Source of the DNA: Bacteroidia bacterium 43-41
GTDB lineage: Bacteria > Bacteroidota > Bacteroidia > Bacteroidales > Dysgonomonadaceae
DNA length: 64,000 bases
NCBI GenBank assembly: GCA_001898165.1
Contig: MKTD01000057.1
Span: 1-64,000, forward strand
Direction: 5' to 3'
Of this stretch, positions 44,991 through 54,437 are shown one piece after another. A program made the position numbers and the translations under genes. The first letter of the stretch is position 1, and every line of letters begins with the position of its first letter. Below the pieces are notes generated by a model. It saw only the letters and a list, made by a program, of their open reading frames with translations, was not told where the DNA came from and did not search any database.

Positions 44991-45509
44991 ATGACAGGAA
45001 CAGACAGAAGAGTAAAATCGACAAACGATTTAGAGTTAAAAGACAGGCTGGTAGCTATCAATCGTACTACCAAAGTGACTAAAGGAGGTCGTACATTCAC
45101 ATTTGCTGCTATGGTTGTAGTTGGAAACGAAGACGGCATTATTGGCTGGGGCCTGGGAAAAGCCGGTGAGGTTACTACTGCTATTGCCAAAGGCGTTGAA
45201 GCAGCCAAAAAGAATTTAATGAAAGTCCCGGTTTACAAAGGAACCATCCCTCACGAACAGTCTGCCCGTTTCGGCGGAGCCGAAGTATTCCTGAAGCCGG
45301 CCTTCACCGGAACAGGTGTGAAAGCAGGGGGTGCCATGCGTGCCGTGTTGGAGAGTGCCGGAATTACCGATATCCTGGCAAAATCGAAAGGATCGTCAAA
45401 TCCCCACAATCTTGTGAAAGCTACAATTGAAGCTTTGTGCGAATTGAGAGACCCCATCACCGTTTCTCAAAATCGCGGAGTAAGTTTAGAAAAAGTATTT
45501 AACGGATAA
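44991..45509 (+). CDS. rpsE: 30S ribosomal protein S5
   Basis: S5 is part of the mRNA entry channel and influences accuracy. The 172-residue product has the double-stranded RNA-binding fold ([21 protein letters not shown]), [17 protein letters not shown], and the C-terminal [16 protein letters not shown]. It is followed after 18 bp by rpmD. Confidence 0.98.
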   Translation: MTGTDRRVKSTNDLELKDRLVAINRTTKVTKGGRTFTFAAMVVVGNEDGIIGWGLGKAGEVTTAIAKGVEAAKKNLMKVPVYKGTIPHEQSARFGGAEVFLKPAFTGTGVKAGGAMRAVLESAGITDILAKSKGSSNPHNLVKATIEALCELRDPITVSQNRGVSLEKVFNG

Positions 45510-45527
45510 AAACAGAAGGATTTTGAA

Positions 45528-45704
45528 ATGGCTACTATAAAAGTAAAACAGACAACAAGCAGAATAGGGGCTCCTAAAGATCAGAAAAAAACGTTAGACG
45601 CTTTGGGACTTACCAAAATGAACCGGGTGGTTGAACATGAAGATAACCCTTCCATCAGGGGGCTTATCCGGAAAGTTCATCATTTAGTGACAATTGTAGA
45701 ATAA
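45528..45704 (+). CDS. rpmD: 50S ribosomal protein L30
   Basis: This small gene encodes 58 residues: it opens MATIKVKQTTSRIGAPKDQK, has TLDALGLTKMNRVV and ends KVHHLVTIVE, all matching bacterial L30. It lies between rpsE and rplO, as expected for the spc operon, with an ATG preceded by GAA-rich sequence. Confidence 0.97.
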   Translation: MATIKVKQTTSRIGAPKDQKKTLDALGLTKMNRVVEHEDNPSIRGLIRKVHHLVTIVE

Positions 45705-45736
45705 ATTAGTTTATAACGATAAAAAATAATACAATA

Positions 45737-46183
45737 ATGAATTTATCGAACTTAAAACCCGCTGAAGGAGCAACCAAAACCCGTAAAAGAATTGGCCGCG
45801 GAACGGGGTCGGGTAGAGGAGGCACTTCAACAAGAGGACATAAAGGAGCAAAATCAAGGTCGGGTTATTCCAGAAAAACCGGATTCGAAGGAGGTCAGAT
45901 GCCTTTGCAGCGCCGCGTACCTAAATTCGGATTTAATCCGCTCAAGAGAGTTGAATATAAAGCCATTAATATTGAAACCCTTCAGGTATTGGCCGACTCT
46001 CAGAAAATTGAAAAAATAACTCCGGAGGTATTGATCAATGCCGGCCTTATTTCCCGAAAACACCTGGTTAAAATTCTTGGAAGAGGAACACTTTCGGCAA
46101 AATTGGAAGTAGAAGCTCATGCTTTCTCCAAGACAGCCGAACAAGCTATTTCTTCTGCAGGAGGGACAGCCGTAAAACTCTGA
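45737..46183 (+). CDS. rplO: 50S ribosomal protein L15
   Basis: L15 is a late-assembly protein of the large subunit. The 148-residue product has the Gly/Arg-rich start (RIGRGTGSGRGGTSTRGHKG), FEGGQMPLQRRVPKFGF and the C-terminal HAFSKTAEQAI. The secY start lies 4 bp beyond its stop codon. Confidence 0.98.
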   Translation: MNLSNLKPAEGATKTRKRIGRGTGSGRGGTSTRGHKGAKSRSGYSRKTGFEGGQMPLQRRVPKFGFNPLKRVEYKAINIETLQVLADSQKIEKITPEVLINAGLISRKHLVKILGRGTLSAKLEVEAHAFSKTAEQAISSAGGTAVKL

Positions 46184-46187
46184 GAAA

Positions 46188-47510
46188 ATGGGATTTGTAC
46201 AGACAGTAAAAAATATTTGGAAAATTGAGGACCTGAGGATGAGGTTGCTCATCACTCTTGGCCTCATTGCCATATACCGGTTTGGTTCGTATGTAGTACT
46301 TCCGGGTGTTAACCCATTGCAACTCCAGGCGTTACAAACAAATGCCAGCTCCGGCTTGTTGGGATTGCTCGATATGTTCTCGGGAGGTGCGTTTGCAAAT
46401 GCTTCAATCTTTGCTTTGGGAATTATGCCCTACATCTCTGCTTCTATCGTGATGCAGTTGTTGGGTATTGCCGTTCCGGCTTTCCAGAAAATGCAACGCG
46501 AAGGTGAGAGCGGACGTACCAAAATGAACCAGTACACTCGTTATTTGACTGTTGCGATTTTGCTTTTACAAGGCCCCGCTTATATTTACGGAGCTTTAGG
46601 ATCGGCAATTCCGGGCGGATTATTTGATTGGGTAATTCCATCAACCGTTATTCTTGCAGGCGGCAGTATGTTTGTGTTGTGGTTGGGAGAAAGAATTACC
46701 GACAAGGGTGTTGGTAACGGTATCTCCTTTATCATTCTTATTGGTATTATTGCACGTTTACCACACGCTTTGGTAGCTGAAGTTGCCCGGTTGATCAATG
46801 CACCGGGAGGCTTGGTACTCTTCCTGCTCGAAATTATTTTCTTGCTGGTTGTTGTTGCCGGGGCTATTATGCTGGTACAAGGCACGAGAAAAATACCTGT
46901 ACAGTATGCTAAACGTATTGTAGGAAATAAGCAATATGGTGGTGTTCGCCAGTATATTCCCCTGAAAGTGAATGCAGCTAACGTAATGCCTATCATTTTT
47001 GCGCAGGCAATTATGTTTATTCCGCTTACTATAGCTAAGTTCTCTGTGAAAGAAGGCGGCGGTTTTTGGGCTTCGTTGATGGATTACAGCAGTTTTTCCT
47101 ATAACTTTATCTTTGCGTTGCTGATTATCGCGTTCACCTATTTCTATACGGCAATTACCGTTAATCCTATTCAAATGGCAGAGGACCTGAAGAGGAACAA
47201 CGGATTTATCCCCGGCGTGAAACCGGGCAAGAGGACGGCGGAATACATCGATTTAGTTATGTCAAGAATTACATTTCCCGGTTCGCTTTTTCTGGCATTG
47301 GTAGCTATTATGCCTGCATTTGCCAGAATTGCCGGTATAAATTCACAGTTTGCACAATTCTTCGGAGGAACCTCATTGCTGATTCTTGTCGGGGTAGTGC
47401 TTGACACACTGCAACAGATTGAAAGTCACTTGCTGATGCGCCATTACGATGGCTTCCTTAAATCGGGAGCTAAAATTAAGGGAAGGTCCGGCTCAATTGC
47501 AGCTTATTAA
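46188..47510 (+). CDS. secY: Protein translocase subunit SecY
   Basis: SecY forms the inner-membrane protein-conducting channel with SecE and SecG. The 440-residue protein has 10 hydrophobic segments. Landmarks include the plug region near GLLGLLDMFSGGAFANASIFALGIMPYISASI (approximate), EGESGRTKMNQYTRY, NNGFIPGVKPGKRTAEYID and the C-terminal LMRHYDGFLKSGAKIKGR. It follows rplO and precedes map. Confidence 0.98.
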   Translation: MGFVQTVKNIWKIEDLRMRLLITLGLIAIYRFGSYVVLPGVNPLQLQALQTNASSGLLGLLDMFSGGAFANASIFALGIMPYISASIVMQLLGIAVPAFQKMQREGESGRTKMNQYTRYLTVAILLLQGPAYIYGALGSAIPGGLFDWVIPSTVILAGGSMFVLWLGERITDKGVGNGISFIILIGIIARLPHALVAEVARLINAPGGLVLFLLEIIFLLVVVAGAIMLVQGTRKIPVQYAKRIVGNKQYGGVRQYIPLKVNAANVMPIIFAQAIMFIPLTIAKFSVKEGGGFWASLMDYSSFSYNFIFALLIIAFTYFYTAITVNPIQMAEDLKRNNGFIPGVKPGKRTAEYIDLVMSRITFPGSLFLALVAIMPAFARIAGINSQFAQFFGGTSLLILVGVVLDTLQQIESHLLMRHYDGFLKSGAKIKGRSGSIAAY

Positions 47511-47531
47511 GTTTCCGGAAAATAAATTTGA

Positions 47532-48317
47532 ATGAATAGTAGAACGATCATACTGAAAACCGACGAAGAAATCGAATTGATGCGTCAGAGCAACCGTTTG
47601 GTAGGAATGACTCTGGGAGAGCTTTCCAAACATATCAGACCTGGGGTGACGACCCTTCAGCTCGATAAAATTGCAGAAGAATTTATCAGAGATCACGGAG
47701 CTATTCCCACCTTTTTAGGATACGGCGGTTTCCCTAATTCCATCTGTACCTCGGTAAATGAAAAAGTGGTACACGGAATACCCGATAATCAACCTTTACA
47801 GGAAGGCGACATATTATCCGTTGATTGTGGTACAACCAAACGCGGATATTGTGGCGATTCGGCATATACGTTCTGCGTTGGAGAGGTAAAAGAAGAGATT
47901 AAACAATTACTCAAAGTTACTCAAGAAGCGCTTTACAAAGGCATCGAACAAGCGCGCCAAGATAAGAGGATAGGAGACATAGGCTCCACCATACAAACTT
48001 ATTGCGAGTCGCACGGTTATTCGGTTGTAAGGGAATTGGTAGGTCACGGAATCGGCAGGAATATGCACGAAGCGCCCGAAGTGCCGAATTACGGCAGAAA
48101 AGGAACGGGCCCGTTATTGAGAAACGGAATGTGTATTGCCATTGAACCGATGATCAACATGGGAAGTAAAAATGTGGTGTTTGAAAATGACGGATGGACC
48201 GTACGAACCAAAGACCGCAAGCCATCGGCACATTTTGAGCACACCATAGCTATCCGAAACGGGAGTGCCGATATCTTATCGACATTTGAATTTATTCAGG
48301 AGACAAGCAACAATTAG
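47532..48317 (+). CDS. map: Methionine aminopeptidase type I
   Basis: The enzyme removes the initiator Met from nascent proteins using a dinuclear metal centre. All five ligands are visible in the 261-residue product: Asp98 (SVDCGT), Asp109 (YCGDSAY), His172 (LVGHGIG), Glu205 (AIEPMI) and Glu236 (HFEHTIA). His80-region HGIP (VVHGIPDN) is also present. It lies between secY and infA, a common Bacteroidales order. Confidence 0.97.
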   Translation: MNSRTIILKTDEEIELMRQSNRLVGMTLGELSKHIRPGVTTLQLDKIAEEFIRDHGAIPTFLGYGGFPNSICTSVNEKVVHGIPDNQPLQEGDILSVDCGTTKRGYCGDSAYTFCVGEVKEEIKQLLKVTQEALYKGIEQARQDKRIGDIGSTIQTYCESHGYSVVRELVGHGIGRNMHEAPEVPNYGRKGTGPLLRNGMCIAIEPMINMGSKNVVFENDGWTVRTKDRKPSAHFEHTIAIRNGSADILSTFEFIQETSNN

Positions 48318-48329
48318 AAAGGATCATAA

Positions 48330-48548
48330 ATGGCTAAACAAACAGCAATTGAACAAGACGGAACAATAGTGGAAGCATTGTCTAATGCCATGTTCCGTGT
48401 AGAATTGGAAAACGGGCACGAAATTACGGCACATATCTCGGGAAAAATGCGCATGCATTACATCAGAATCTTACCTGGAGACAGAGTGCGGGTAGAAATG
48501 TCGCCTTACGATCTTTCGAAAGGAAGGATTTCATTCAGATACAAATAA
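48330..48548 (+). CDS. infA: Translation initiation factor IF-1
   Basis: IF-1 blocks the ribosomal A site during initiation. The 72-residue OB-fold product has [21 protein letters not shown], the segment [19 protein letters not shown] and the C-terminal [13 protein letters not shown], all standard. It lies 12 bp after map. A 90-bp palindromic spacer follows before rpmJ. Confidence 0.98.
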   Translation: MAKQTAIEQDGTIVEALSNAMFRVELENGHEITAHISGKMRMHYIRILPGDRVRVEMSPYDLSKGRISFRYK

Positions 48549-48630
48549 AATCAGACATTTAGACATCAGATATTAGCATCAGACCACATATTGTCTGAAA
48601 TCTGAAATCTGATATCTGACATCTAAAAAA
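48549..48630 (+). repeat. Palindromic element between infA and rpmJ
   Basis: Outer arms TAGACATCAGATAT (48560-48573) and ATATCTGACATCTA (48612-48625) and inner arms TCAGAC (48579-48584) and GTCTGA (48593-48598) make a long imperfect hairpin of ATCAGA-type repeats. A run of A follows. It resembles extragenic palindromic repeats. Confidence 0.6.
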
Positions 48631-48638
48631 ATACAAAT

Positions 48639-48755
48639 ATGAAAGTAAGAGCATCTTTAAAAAAACGTACGGCAGATTGCAAAATCGTTCGCAGAAAAGG
48701 CCGTTTATACATTATCAACAAAAAAAATCCCAAGTTCAAACAACGTCAGGGATAA
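48639..48755 (+). CDS. rpmJ: 50S ribosomal protein L36, zinc-free form
   Basis: The 38-residue product opens [11 protein letters not shown] and ends NPKFKQRQG, as in L36. Only one Cys (Cys14) of the usual three-Cys, one-His zinc site remains; the other ligand positions are Thr, Asn and Phe. It is therefore a zinc-independent form, as known in other Bacteroidota. It lies between two palindromic spacers, after infA and before rpsM. Confidence 0.96.
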   Translation: MKVRASLKKRTADCKIVRRKGRLYIINKKNPKFKQRQG

Positions 48756-48764
48756 TGCATAAAA

Positions 48765-48837
48765 GTTATTCACTTCGTGTAGTTCAGCTTTGCTGTAATT
48801 TACGCTTCGCGCGGTATTCGTAGCGGTGTTGAATAAC
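48765..48837 (+). repeat. 73-nt dyad element between rpmJ and rpsM
   Basis: GTTATTCA (48765-48772) and TGAATAAC (48830-48837) close a segment containing smaller self-complementary stretches (AGCTTTGCT, GTAATTTAC, CGCTTCGCG). No T-run follows. It could act as mRNA stabiliser, processing site or inserted extragenic repeat. Confidence 0.55.
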
Positions 48838-48882
48838 TGTCGATTTTAATTGAATTTAAAACAAAAAAAAACAGAGAATTAT

Positions 48883-49263
48883 ATGGCTATAAGAATTGTA
48901 GGTGTCGATTTGCCGCAAAATAAGCGAGGCGAGGTAGCGTTAACTTATATCTATGGCATCGGACGCAGCTCGGCAAACAGTATTTTAGTTAAAGCCGAAG
49001 TTGATAGAGATATCAAAGTGAAAGATTGGACAGACGATCAGGCAGCGCGCATTCGTGAGATCATTTCAACCGAATATAAAGTAGAGGGAGACCTTCGCTC
49101 AGAAGTACAGTTGAACATTAAACGACTGATGGATATTGGCTGCTACCGCGGTATCCGCCATCGTATCGGGTTACCTGTCCGCGGACAAAGCACCAAAAAT
49201 AATGCACGTACGCGCAAAGGAAGGAAGAAAACAGTTGCTAACAAGAAAAAAGCTACTAAATAA
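48883..49263 (+). CDS. rpsM: 30S ribosomal protein S13
   Basis: S13 contacts P-site tRNA and forms intersubunit bridges. I start it at 48883 ([17 protein letters not shown]), 126 residues, the usual family start; the frame is open 33 bp upstream but those residues are atypical. Landmarks are [30 protein letters not shown] and [10 protein letters not shown]. It begins the alpha block. Confidence 0.97.
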   Translation: MAIRIVGVDLPQNKRGEVALTYIYGIGRSSANSILVKAEVDRDIKVKDWTDDQAARIREIISTEYKVEGDLRSEVQLNIKRLMDIGCYRGIRHRIGLPVRGQSTKNNARTRKGRKKTVANKKKATK

Positions 49264-49275
49264 TAGATAAGGAAT

Positions 49276-49665
49276 ATGGCAAAAAGAACAGTTGCAGCAA
49301 AAAAGAGAAATGTTAAAGTAAGCGCCGAAGGACAGGCACACATCTCTTCATCGTTCAATAACATCATTGTTTCGTTAACCAACGATAACGGGGAGGTGAT
49401 AAGCTGGTCATCAGCCGGGAAAATGGGTTTCAGAAGTTCTAAAAAGAACACCCCCTACGCGGCTCAGATGGTAGCGTCGGATTGCGCTAAAGTTGCTTAT
49501 GACCTGGGGCTTCGCAAAGTGAAAGCTTACGTGAAAGGCCCGGGAAACGGTCGCGAATCGGCTATCAGAACCATTCATGGTGCAGGAATTGAAGTAACCG
49601 AAATAGTTGACGTTACACCCATTCCTCACAACGGTTGTCGTCCGCCCAAAGCAAGAAGAGTCTGA
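49276..49665 (+). CDS. rpsK: 30S ribosomal protein S11
   Basis: S11 lies on the platform near the Shine-Dalgarno-binding region. The 129-residue product has [31 protein letters not shown] and the C-terminal [17 protein letters not shown]. It lies 12 bp after rpsM. A 213-bp gap with no gene and only weak palindromes precedes rpsD. Confidence 0.98.
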   Translation: MAKRTVAAKKRNVKVSAEGQAHISSSFNNIIVSLTNDNGEVISWSSAGKMGFRSSKKNTPYAAQMVASDCAKVAYDLGLRKVKAYVKGPGNGRESAIRTIHGAGIEVTEIVDVTPIPHNGCRPPKARRV

Positions 49666-49878
49666 TCCTGTTGTTATTCGCTTTGCGTTATGCGTCGTTT
49701 CGGTTAATACATTTAACTATACGACCGATTACAATCGAATTCTAACTGAATATAAAGAAAGAGTAAATAATCATAAGTTTCAATCATACAGAAACTTGAG
49801 CTGTGATTTTGGTTACACAACAACTTCTCTGTAATCGCGGCAGCACAGTTTAGGCTTCAAAAAGTTTAATTTGTAAAA

Positions 49879-50487
49879 ATGGCAAGATATACTGGTCCAA
49901 AAACAAAAATCGCCCGTAAATTTGGCGAACCTATTTTCGGTCCCGACAAGGTCCTTTCTAAAAAGAACTACCCCCCGGGACAGCACGGAAATACACGCAG
50001 ACGTAAAACCTCGGAATATGGAATTCAGTTGCGTGAAAAACAACGTGCAAAATATACTTACGGAGTGTTGGAAAAACAATTCCGTTTAACTTTCGAAAAA
50101 GCTGCCCGTAGCCGCGGTATTACAGGTGAAGTACTGCTTCAGTTATTGGAATCGCGTTTAGATAATGTTGTTTTCCGCTTAGGTATCGCACCTACTAGAG
50201 CAGCCGCCCGCCAGCTGGTATCGCACCGTCATATCACCGTAAACGGAAAAGTGGTAAACATTCCGTCGTACAACGTGAGAGCCGGAGAAGTTGTTGGCGT
50301 GAGAGAAAAATCGAAATCGTTGGAAGTGGTTTCAAATGCACTTACCGGTTTCAATCACAGTAAATATCCTTGGTTGGAGTGGGACAGGGCAACCATGAGC
50401 GGCAAGTTTTTGCATTTGCCCGAAAGAACCGATATCCCCGAAAACATTAAAGAACAGTTGATTGTAGAATTATATTCTAAACAATAA
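49879..50487 (+). CDS. rpsD: 30S ribosomal protein S4
   Basis: S4 nucleates 30S assembly and in E. coli regulates the alpha operon. The 202-residue protein has the N-terminal segment [16 protein letters not shown], the S4 RNA-binding domain ([35 protein letters not shown], about 92-126) and the usual end VELYSKQ. It lies 4 bp before rpoA. Confidence 0.98.
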   Translation: MARYTGPKTKIARKFGEPIFGPDKVLSKKNYPPGQHGNTRRRKTSEYGIQLREKQRAKYTYGVLEKQFRLTFEKAARSRGITGEVLLQLLESRLDNVVFRLGIAPTRAAARQLVSHRHITVNGKVVNIPSYNVRAGEVVGVREKSKSLEVVSNALTGFNHSKYPWLEWDRATMSGKFLHLPERTDIPENIKEQLIVELYSKQ

Positions 50488-50491
50488 TTTC

Positions 50492-51493
50492 ATGGCAATA
50501 TTAGCATTCCAAAAACCCGATAAAGTAATTATGATCCAGGAGAACGCGTTCTCCGGAAAGTTCGAATTCCGTCCGCTGGAACCCGGCTACGGCATTACCA
50601 TTGGTAACGCGCTGCGCCGTATTTTGCTTTCTTCACTGGAAGGATATGCAATTACATCGGTGAAGTTTGACGGAGTTGAACACGAATTTGCTTCTATTCC
50701 GGGTATAATTGAAGATGTAACGGCTATTATCCTGAATCTGAAAAAAATCAGATTTAAAAGAATAGTAGAAGAATTTGATACGGAAAAAGTAAGTCTCAAT
50801 GTATCGGGCACGAATGTCTTTAAAGCCGGAGATATTGGCAAATTGCTGACCGGTTTTGAAGTCCTCAACCCCGAGCTCGAAATCTGTCATTTAGAAAAGA
50901 AAGCTGAATTACGGCTCGAACTGACCATCAACAAGGGACGTGGATACGTTCCTGCTGAGGAAAATCGTGCTATGTTGCCTTCTGAAGACGTGCAAACAAT
51001 CGCTATCGACTCTATTTTCACGCCCATCAGAAATGTAAAATACGAAATTGAAAATTACCGTATTGAACAAAAGACCGACTACGAGAAACTGATCATCGAA
51101 GTTACTACCGATGGATCCATCCAACCCAAAGATGCTTTGAAGGAAGCCTCCAAAATTCTTATCCAGCATTTTGCTTTGTTTTCTGACGAAGCCAAGATGA
51201 TGGTAGAAACCACCGGCGCTGAAAACATCGAGGAGTTCGACGAAGAAGTGTTGCATATGCGTCAATTGCTGAAACGCAAATTGGCCGACCTGAACCTCTC
51301 GGTCCGCGCTCTCAACTGTCTGAAGGCAGCAGAGGTGGAGACTCTGGGACATTTGGTCATGCACAACAAAAACGATTTGTTGAAGTTCAGGAACTTCGGA
51401 AAAAAATCACTTACTGAACTGGAAGAACTGCTTGATAGTTTAAGCCTGTCGTTCGGTATGGATATTTCGAAATATAAATTAGATAAAGATTAA
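50492..51493 (+). CDS. rpoA: RNA polymerase alpha subunit
   Basis: The alpha dimer is the scaffold of RNA polymerase assembly. The 333-residue product has the N-terminal assembly domain ([21 protein letters not shown], landmark; [14 protein letters not shown]-type end near residue 230) and the C-terminal domain ([22 protein letters not shown] and [19 protein letters not shown], about 265-310), which contacts DNA and activators. It lies between rpsD and rplQ. Confidence 0.98.
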   Translation: MAILAFQKPDKVIMIQENAFSGKFEFRPLEPGYGITIGNALRRILLSSLEGYAITSVKFDGVEHEFASIPGIIEDVTAIILNLKKIRFKRIVEEFDTEKVSLNVSGTNVFKAGDIGKLLTGFEVLNPELEICHLEKKAELRLELTINKGRGYVPAEENRAMLPSEDVQTIAIDSIFTPIRNVKYEIENYRIEQKTDYEKLIIEVTTDGSIQPKDALKEASKILIQHFALFSDEAKMMVETTGAENIEEFDEEVLHMRQLLKRKLADLNLSVRALNCLKAAEVETLGHLVMHNKNDLLKFRNFGKKSLTELEELLDSLSLSFGMDISKYKLDKD

Positions 51494-51498
51494 CGATA

Positions 51499-52149
51499 AT
51501 GAGACACAATAAGAAAAATAATCATTTAGGACGTAAAGCTGCACACCGCGACGCCATGTTGTCGAATATGGCAACATCGCTCATCATGCATAAACGTATT
51601 TTCACTACTGTGCCTAAAGCCAAGGAATTAAGGAAGTTTGTAGAACCAATCATCACTAAATCAAAAGACGATACTACCAGCTCACGAAGAATAGTTTTCA
51701 GTATGCTGCAAAGCAAATATGCCGTTACCGAACTCTTTCAGAATGTTTCGCAGAAAGTGGCTGATCGTCCGGGAGGCTATACCCGCATCATCAAAACCGG
51801 CTATCGCCTGGGAGATAATGCTGCGATGTGCTTCATAGAGTTGGTTGACTACAACGAAAACATGCTGGGTGATGGCGGAGCCAAGAAAGCAAAAACACGT
51901 CGTTCACGCAGAAAAGCTACGGGTGTTGCCACTCCGGCCGTTGCCGCTGATTCTAAAGCAAAGGAGCCGAAAGTAAAAAAAGAAGAAGTAAAGAAAGCTG
52001 AAGAAGTAAAGGCTGAAGAAACTGTAGAAGAAAAAGATACAAAAGAAGTGAAAGCTTCTGAAACTCCTGTGACAGAAAATAGTGACACACAGGACGAAAC
52101 GCAAATCGCTGGGGAAGCATCTGCCAAAGGTGAGGAACTAAAAGACTGA
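51499..52149 (+). CDS. rplQ: 50S ribosomal protein L17 with long acidic/basic tail
   Basis: L17 lies near the tunnel exit. The core (1-125) has the family start [35 protein letters not shown] and [16 protein letters not shown]. The last 90 residues are a low-complexity Lys/Glu/Ala/Thr tail ([20 protein letters not shown]...) without homology I recognise. E. coli L17 has no such tail, though shorter tails occur in Bacteroidota. It is the last gene of the cluster, followed by two terminator hairpins. Confidence 0.97.
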   Translation: MRHNKKNNHLGRKAAHRDAMLSNMATSLIMHKRIFTTVPKAKELRKFVEPIITKSKDDTTSSRRIVFSMLQSKYAVTELFQNVSQKVADRPGGYTRIIKTGYRLGDNAAMCFIELVDYNENMLGDGGAKKAKTRRSRRKATGVATPAVAADSKAKEPKVKKEEVKKAEEVKAEETVEEKDTKEVKASETPVTENSDTQDETQIAGEASAKGEELKD

Positions 52150-52162
52150 ACCAAGATGTAAC

Positions 52163-52183
52163 CACAGCGAAGCTGTGATTTTT
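52163..52183 (+). terminator. First terminator after rplQ
   Basis: CACAGC-GAA-GCTGTG is a perfect 6-bp stem with a stable GAA loop, followed by ATTTTT. It lies 13 bp after the rplQ stop codon. Confidence 0.65.
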
Positions 52184-52202
52184 AAAATGTTAAACATTAG
52201 GG

Positions 52203-52242
52203 AAGCGCCGCGAGTGATTCGTAGCGCTTTCTGCTTTTTTTT
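52203..52242 (+). terminator. Second terminator after rplQ
   Basis: AAGCGC (52203-52208) and GCGCTT (52224-52229) form a stem followed by TCTGC and eight T. With the first hairpin it makes a tandem end for the ribosomal cluster. Confidence 0.7.
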
Positions 52243-52378
52243 ACCGTGAGATACCTAAACTCAAACTTTATGTTGATTCAGACGTTTTAAGATTTAAATG
52301 GATCTACAAGATCTAACCGGGATTATTGAGAATGATTTTCATGTATTTAAAATTAATTAATCAACCTGTTTTTGAGCA

Positions 52379-53617
52379 ATGAAAAAAATAGTAGTTATAG
52401 GTTGCGGTTTTGGGGGTTTACAGTTTGTAAGGCATTTGAAGAAGAATAAATTCGATATCCTTATCATTGATAAAATAAATCATCACCAATTTCCGCCTTT
52501 GTTTTATCAGGTGGCCGCCTCGCAAATAGAACCGTCAACCGTTTCATTCCCCATCCGCAAAATTTTTCAGAATAGAAAAGATGTACGGGTTCGCCTGGCA
52601 AAAGTGAATTCCGTAAATGCCGGCGAAAAAACTATCGACACTTCAATCGGTGTTTTTTCGTATGATTACCTGGTTATTGCCACCGGGGCGCGGACAAACT
52701 TTTACGGGAACCGGCAGGTGGAGGCGAATTCATTGGGATTAAAATCCACCTATCAGGCCATAAACGTCCGAAATTTTATCCTGATGAATTTCGAAAAACT
52801 TCTTTACGAAACCGACAAGGAGGGCCTGTACAATATCGTCATTGTGGGCGCAGGCGCCACCGGCGTTGAGATGGCAGGCGCATTTGTAGAGATGAAGCGC
52901 GAAGTGCTCCCTAAAGACTATCCCAATATCGATTCCTCTAAACTCAACGTATATCTCCTTGAAGGAGGCCCGAACACGTTGCCTGCCATGAGCCGTTTTG
53001 CTCAGAACTATTCCGAAAAATACCTGCGTGCAATGGGTGTGATTGTAAAAACCAACGTGATTGTAACCAACTATGACGGTGACGAGATCACACTCAACAA
53101 CGGAGAAACCATTCGTTCCAAGAGCGTGATCTGGTCGGCGGGTATCACTGCCAACGCACTTGGAGGCATTCCGCCGGAATCTATTGTGAGAGGCGGAAGG
53201 ATAAAAGTGGACAGAATAAATCGGGTAGAGGGGCTCAGCGATGTTTTTGCTATTGGGGACGTAGCCTATATGGAAACGGAAAAATACCCCCACGGCCATC
53301 CACAGGTGGCCAATGTGGCCATAGGACACGGTAAAAACCTGGCGAAAAACCTTCAGAATATCGATTTGAATAAGAATAACCTCCGGTCTTATGAATACCG
53401 TAATCTGGGAGCCATGGCTACCGTTAGTAGAAACAAAGCGGTGGTTGACCTTCCCTTTGCTAAATTCAAAGGCCGGTTCGCGTGGCTTGTCTGGATGTTT
53501 CTTCACCTGATGCTTATTCTCAGTGTACGGAATAAACTTATTATTTTTATTAACTGGGCATGGAATTATGTTACCAGGAATAATTCGCTGCGGCTTATCC
53601 TGAAGGATCAGGATTAG
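52379..53617 (+). CDS. Type II NADH:quinone oxidoreductase (NDH-2-like)
   Basis: The 412-residue flavoprotein transfers electrons from NADH to quinone without pumping ions. It has the FAD-binding GCGFGGLQF (8-16), a second Rossmann motif for NAD (VGAGATGVEMAGAF, about 158-171), and the FAD-contact VFAIGDVAY near residue 300. A C-terminal hydrophobic stretch (WLVWMFLHLMLILSV) fits membrane anchoring. It is a stand-alone gene about 135 bp after the ribosomal terminators. The stop overlaps a terminator-like hairpin. Other pyridine nucleotide-disulfide oxidoreductases are less likely given length and anchor. Confidence 0.9.
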   Translation: MKKIVVIGCGFGGLQFVRHLKKNKFDILIIDKINHHQFPPLFYQVAASQIEPSTVSFPIRKIFQNRKDVRVRLAKVNSVNAGEKTIDTSIGVFSYDYLVIATGARTNFYGNRQVEANSLGLKSTYQAINVRNFILMNFEKLLYETDKEGLYNIVIVGAGATGVEMAGAFVEMKREVLPKDYPNIDSSKLNVYLLEGGPNTLPAMSRFAQNYSEKYLRAMGVIVKTNVIVTNYDGDEITLNNGETIRSKSVIWSAGITANALGGIPPESIVRGGRIKVDRINRVEGLSDVFAIGDVAYMETEKYPHGHPQVANVAIGHGKNLAKNLQNIDLNKNNLRSYEYRNLGAMATVSRNKAVVDLPFAKFKGRFAWLVWMFLHLMLILSVRNKLIIFINWAWNYVTRNNSLRLILKDQD

Positions 53618-53641
53618 TTCCGCTTGAGCCGGTCCTTTTTT
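53603..53641 (+). terminator. Terminator of the NDH-2 gene
   Basis: AAGGA near 53603 pairs with TCCTT near 53633, with further pairing inside, followed by six T. The hairpin begins within the last codons of the gene. Confidence 0.6.
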
Positions 53642-53695
53642 ATCAAAAAGAGGTGCTAAGTTACAAAGTAGGTCGCACAGGAGAATATTGAGATG

Positions 53696-53703
53696 TACTT
53701 TTG
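53696..53703 (+). promoter_or_regulatory. Candidate -7 box before DUF6448 gene
   Basis: TACTTTTG matches TAnnTTTG, placing transcription start near 53709 and supporting the downstream start codon at 53745. No clear -33 element was seen. Confidence 0.5.
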
Positions 53704-53744
53704 TTTCAATAAAATTTATTACTAACCCTTTTAAAAGAATAAAA

Positions 53745-54362
53745 ATGGAAACAAAAGAAAAGAATTTCAAAACAGTTAATGTACATCTCAAAGGCATGTT
53801 ATCAATGATTTTTGTATCGTTGTTGCTGTTTCTTGCTTCAACGCCTGCCTTTGCTCATTGTGATTCGTACGACGGCCCCGTTATTAAGGATGCGATTAAA
53901 GCACTTGAAACCAACGATGTGAAGTTAGTCTTCAAATGGATTACCCCGGATCAGGAAGCTGAAATAACCGGTCTGTTTAATAAAGTGTACGGTTTGAAAA
54001 ATGGCGACCGGGAGATCTACTCCATCGTTGAAAAGCATTTCTTTGAAACGCTGGTGAGGCTGCATCGTGAAACGGAAGGCGCACCTTATACCGGGTTAAA
54101 ACCGGCCGGAACCACCAAGCAAATAATTGTGATGAGCGATAAGGCCATTGAGAACGACGATATTGATAAGTTGCTCGCGCAATTGAACAACCATATCGGA
54201 AGTGTGATCAGAGAAAAATACCACAAAGTGGCAATGCTGAACAAGGTGAAAGATAACTCCGCCGAAGAAGGCAGGGCTTACGTGAAAGCTTATGTTGATT
54301 ACACGCACTCGCTCGAAGCGCTTCACGATATTTTAGAAAATGGCGGCGGGCATAATCATTGA
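53745..54362 (+). CDS. DUF6448 family secreted protein
   Basis: I start it at 53745 (METKEKNFK), 205 residues; an upstream Met at 53688 lies in the promoter. A signal peptide ends TPAFAHC, and the mature protein opens with AHCDSYDGPVIKDA, the hallmark of this family. The rest is helical, with HFFETLVRLHRETEGAPYTGLKPAG and a His-rich end (GGGHNH). The first His/Cys/Asp and the terminal HNH could bind metal, but that is inference. The function is unknown. It stands between the NDH-2 gene and an outer-membrane protein gene, with no sign of an operon. Confidence 0.88.
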   Translation: METKEKNFKTVNVHLKGMLSMIFVSLLLFLASTPAFAHCDSYDGPVIKDAIKALETNDVKLVFKWITPDQEAEITGLFNKVYGLKNGDREIYSIVEKHFFETLVRLHRETEGAPYTGLKPAGTTKQIIVMSDKAIENDDIDKLLAQLNNHIGSVIREKYHKVAMLNKVKDNSAEEGRAYVKAYVDYTHSLEALHDILENGGGHNH

Positions 54363-54437
54363 TTTTTTTCAAAAAACTTCGCCGAGTTTGTAACGGAAAT
54401 AGCCTTTGTTACGTCGTATAGGTATATACTCCAAAAT

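Noticed and set aside
53688-53744. Upstream start for the DUF6448 gene
   Set aside because: It would place the -7 promoter box inside the gene and precede the signal peptide by 19 atypical residues.
52739-53797. 352-residue open frame on the minus strand
   Set aside because: It is antisense to the NDH-2 gene, composition is unlike real proteins and no motif is present.
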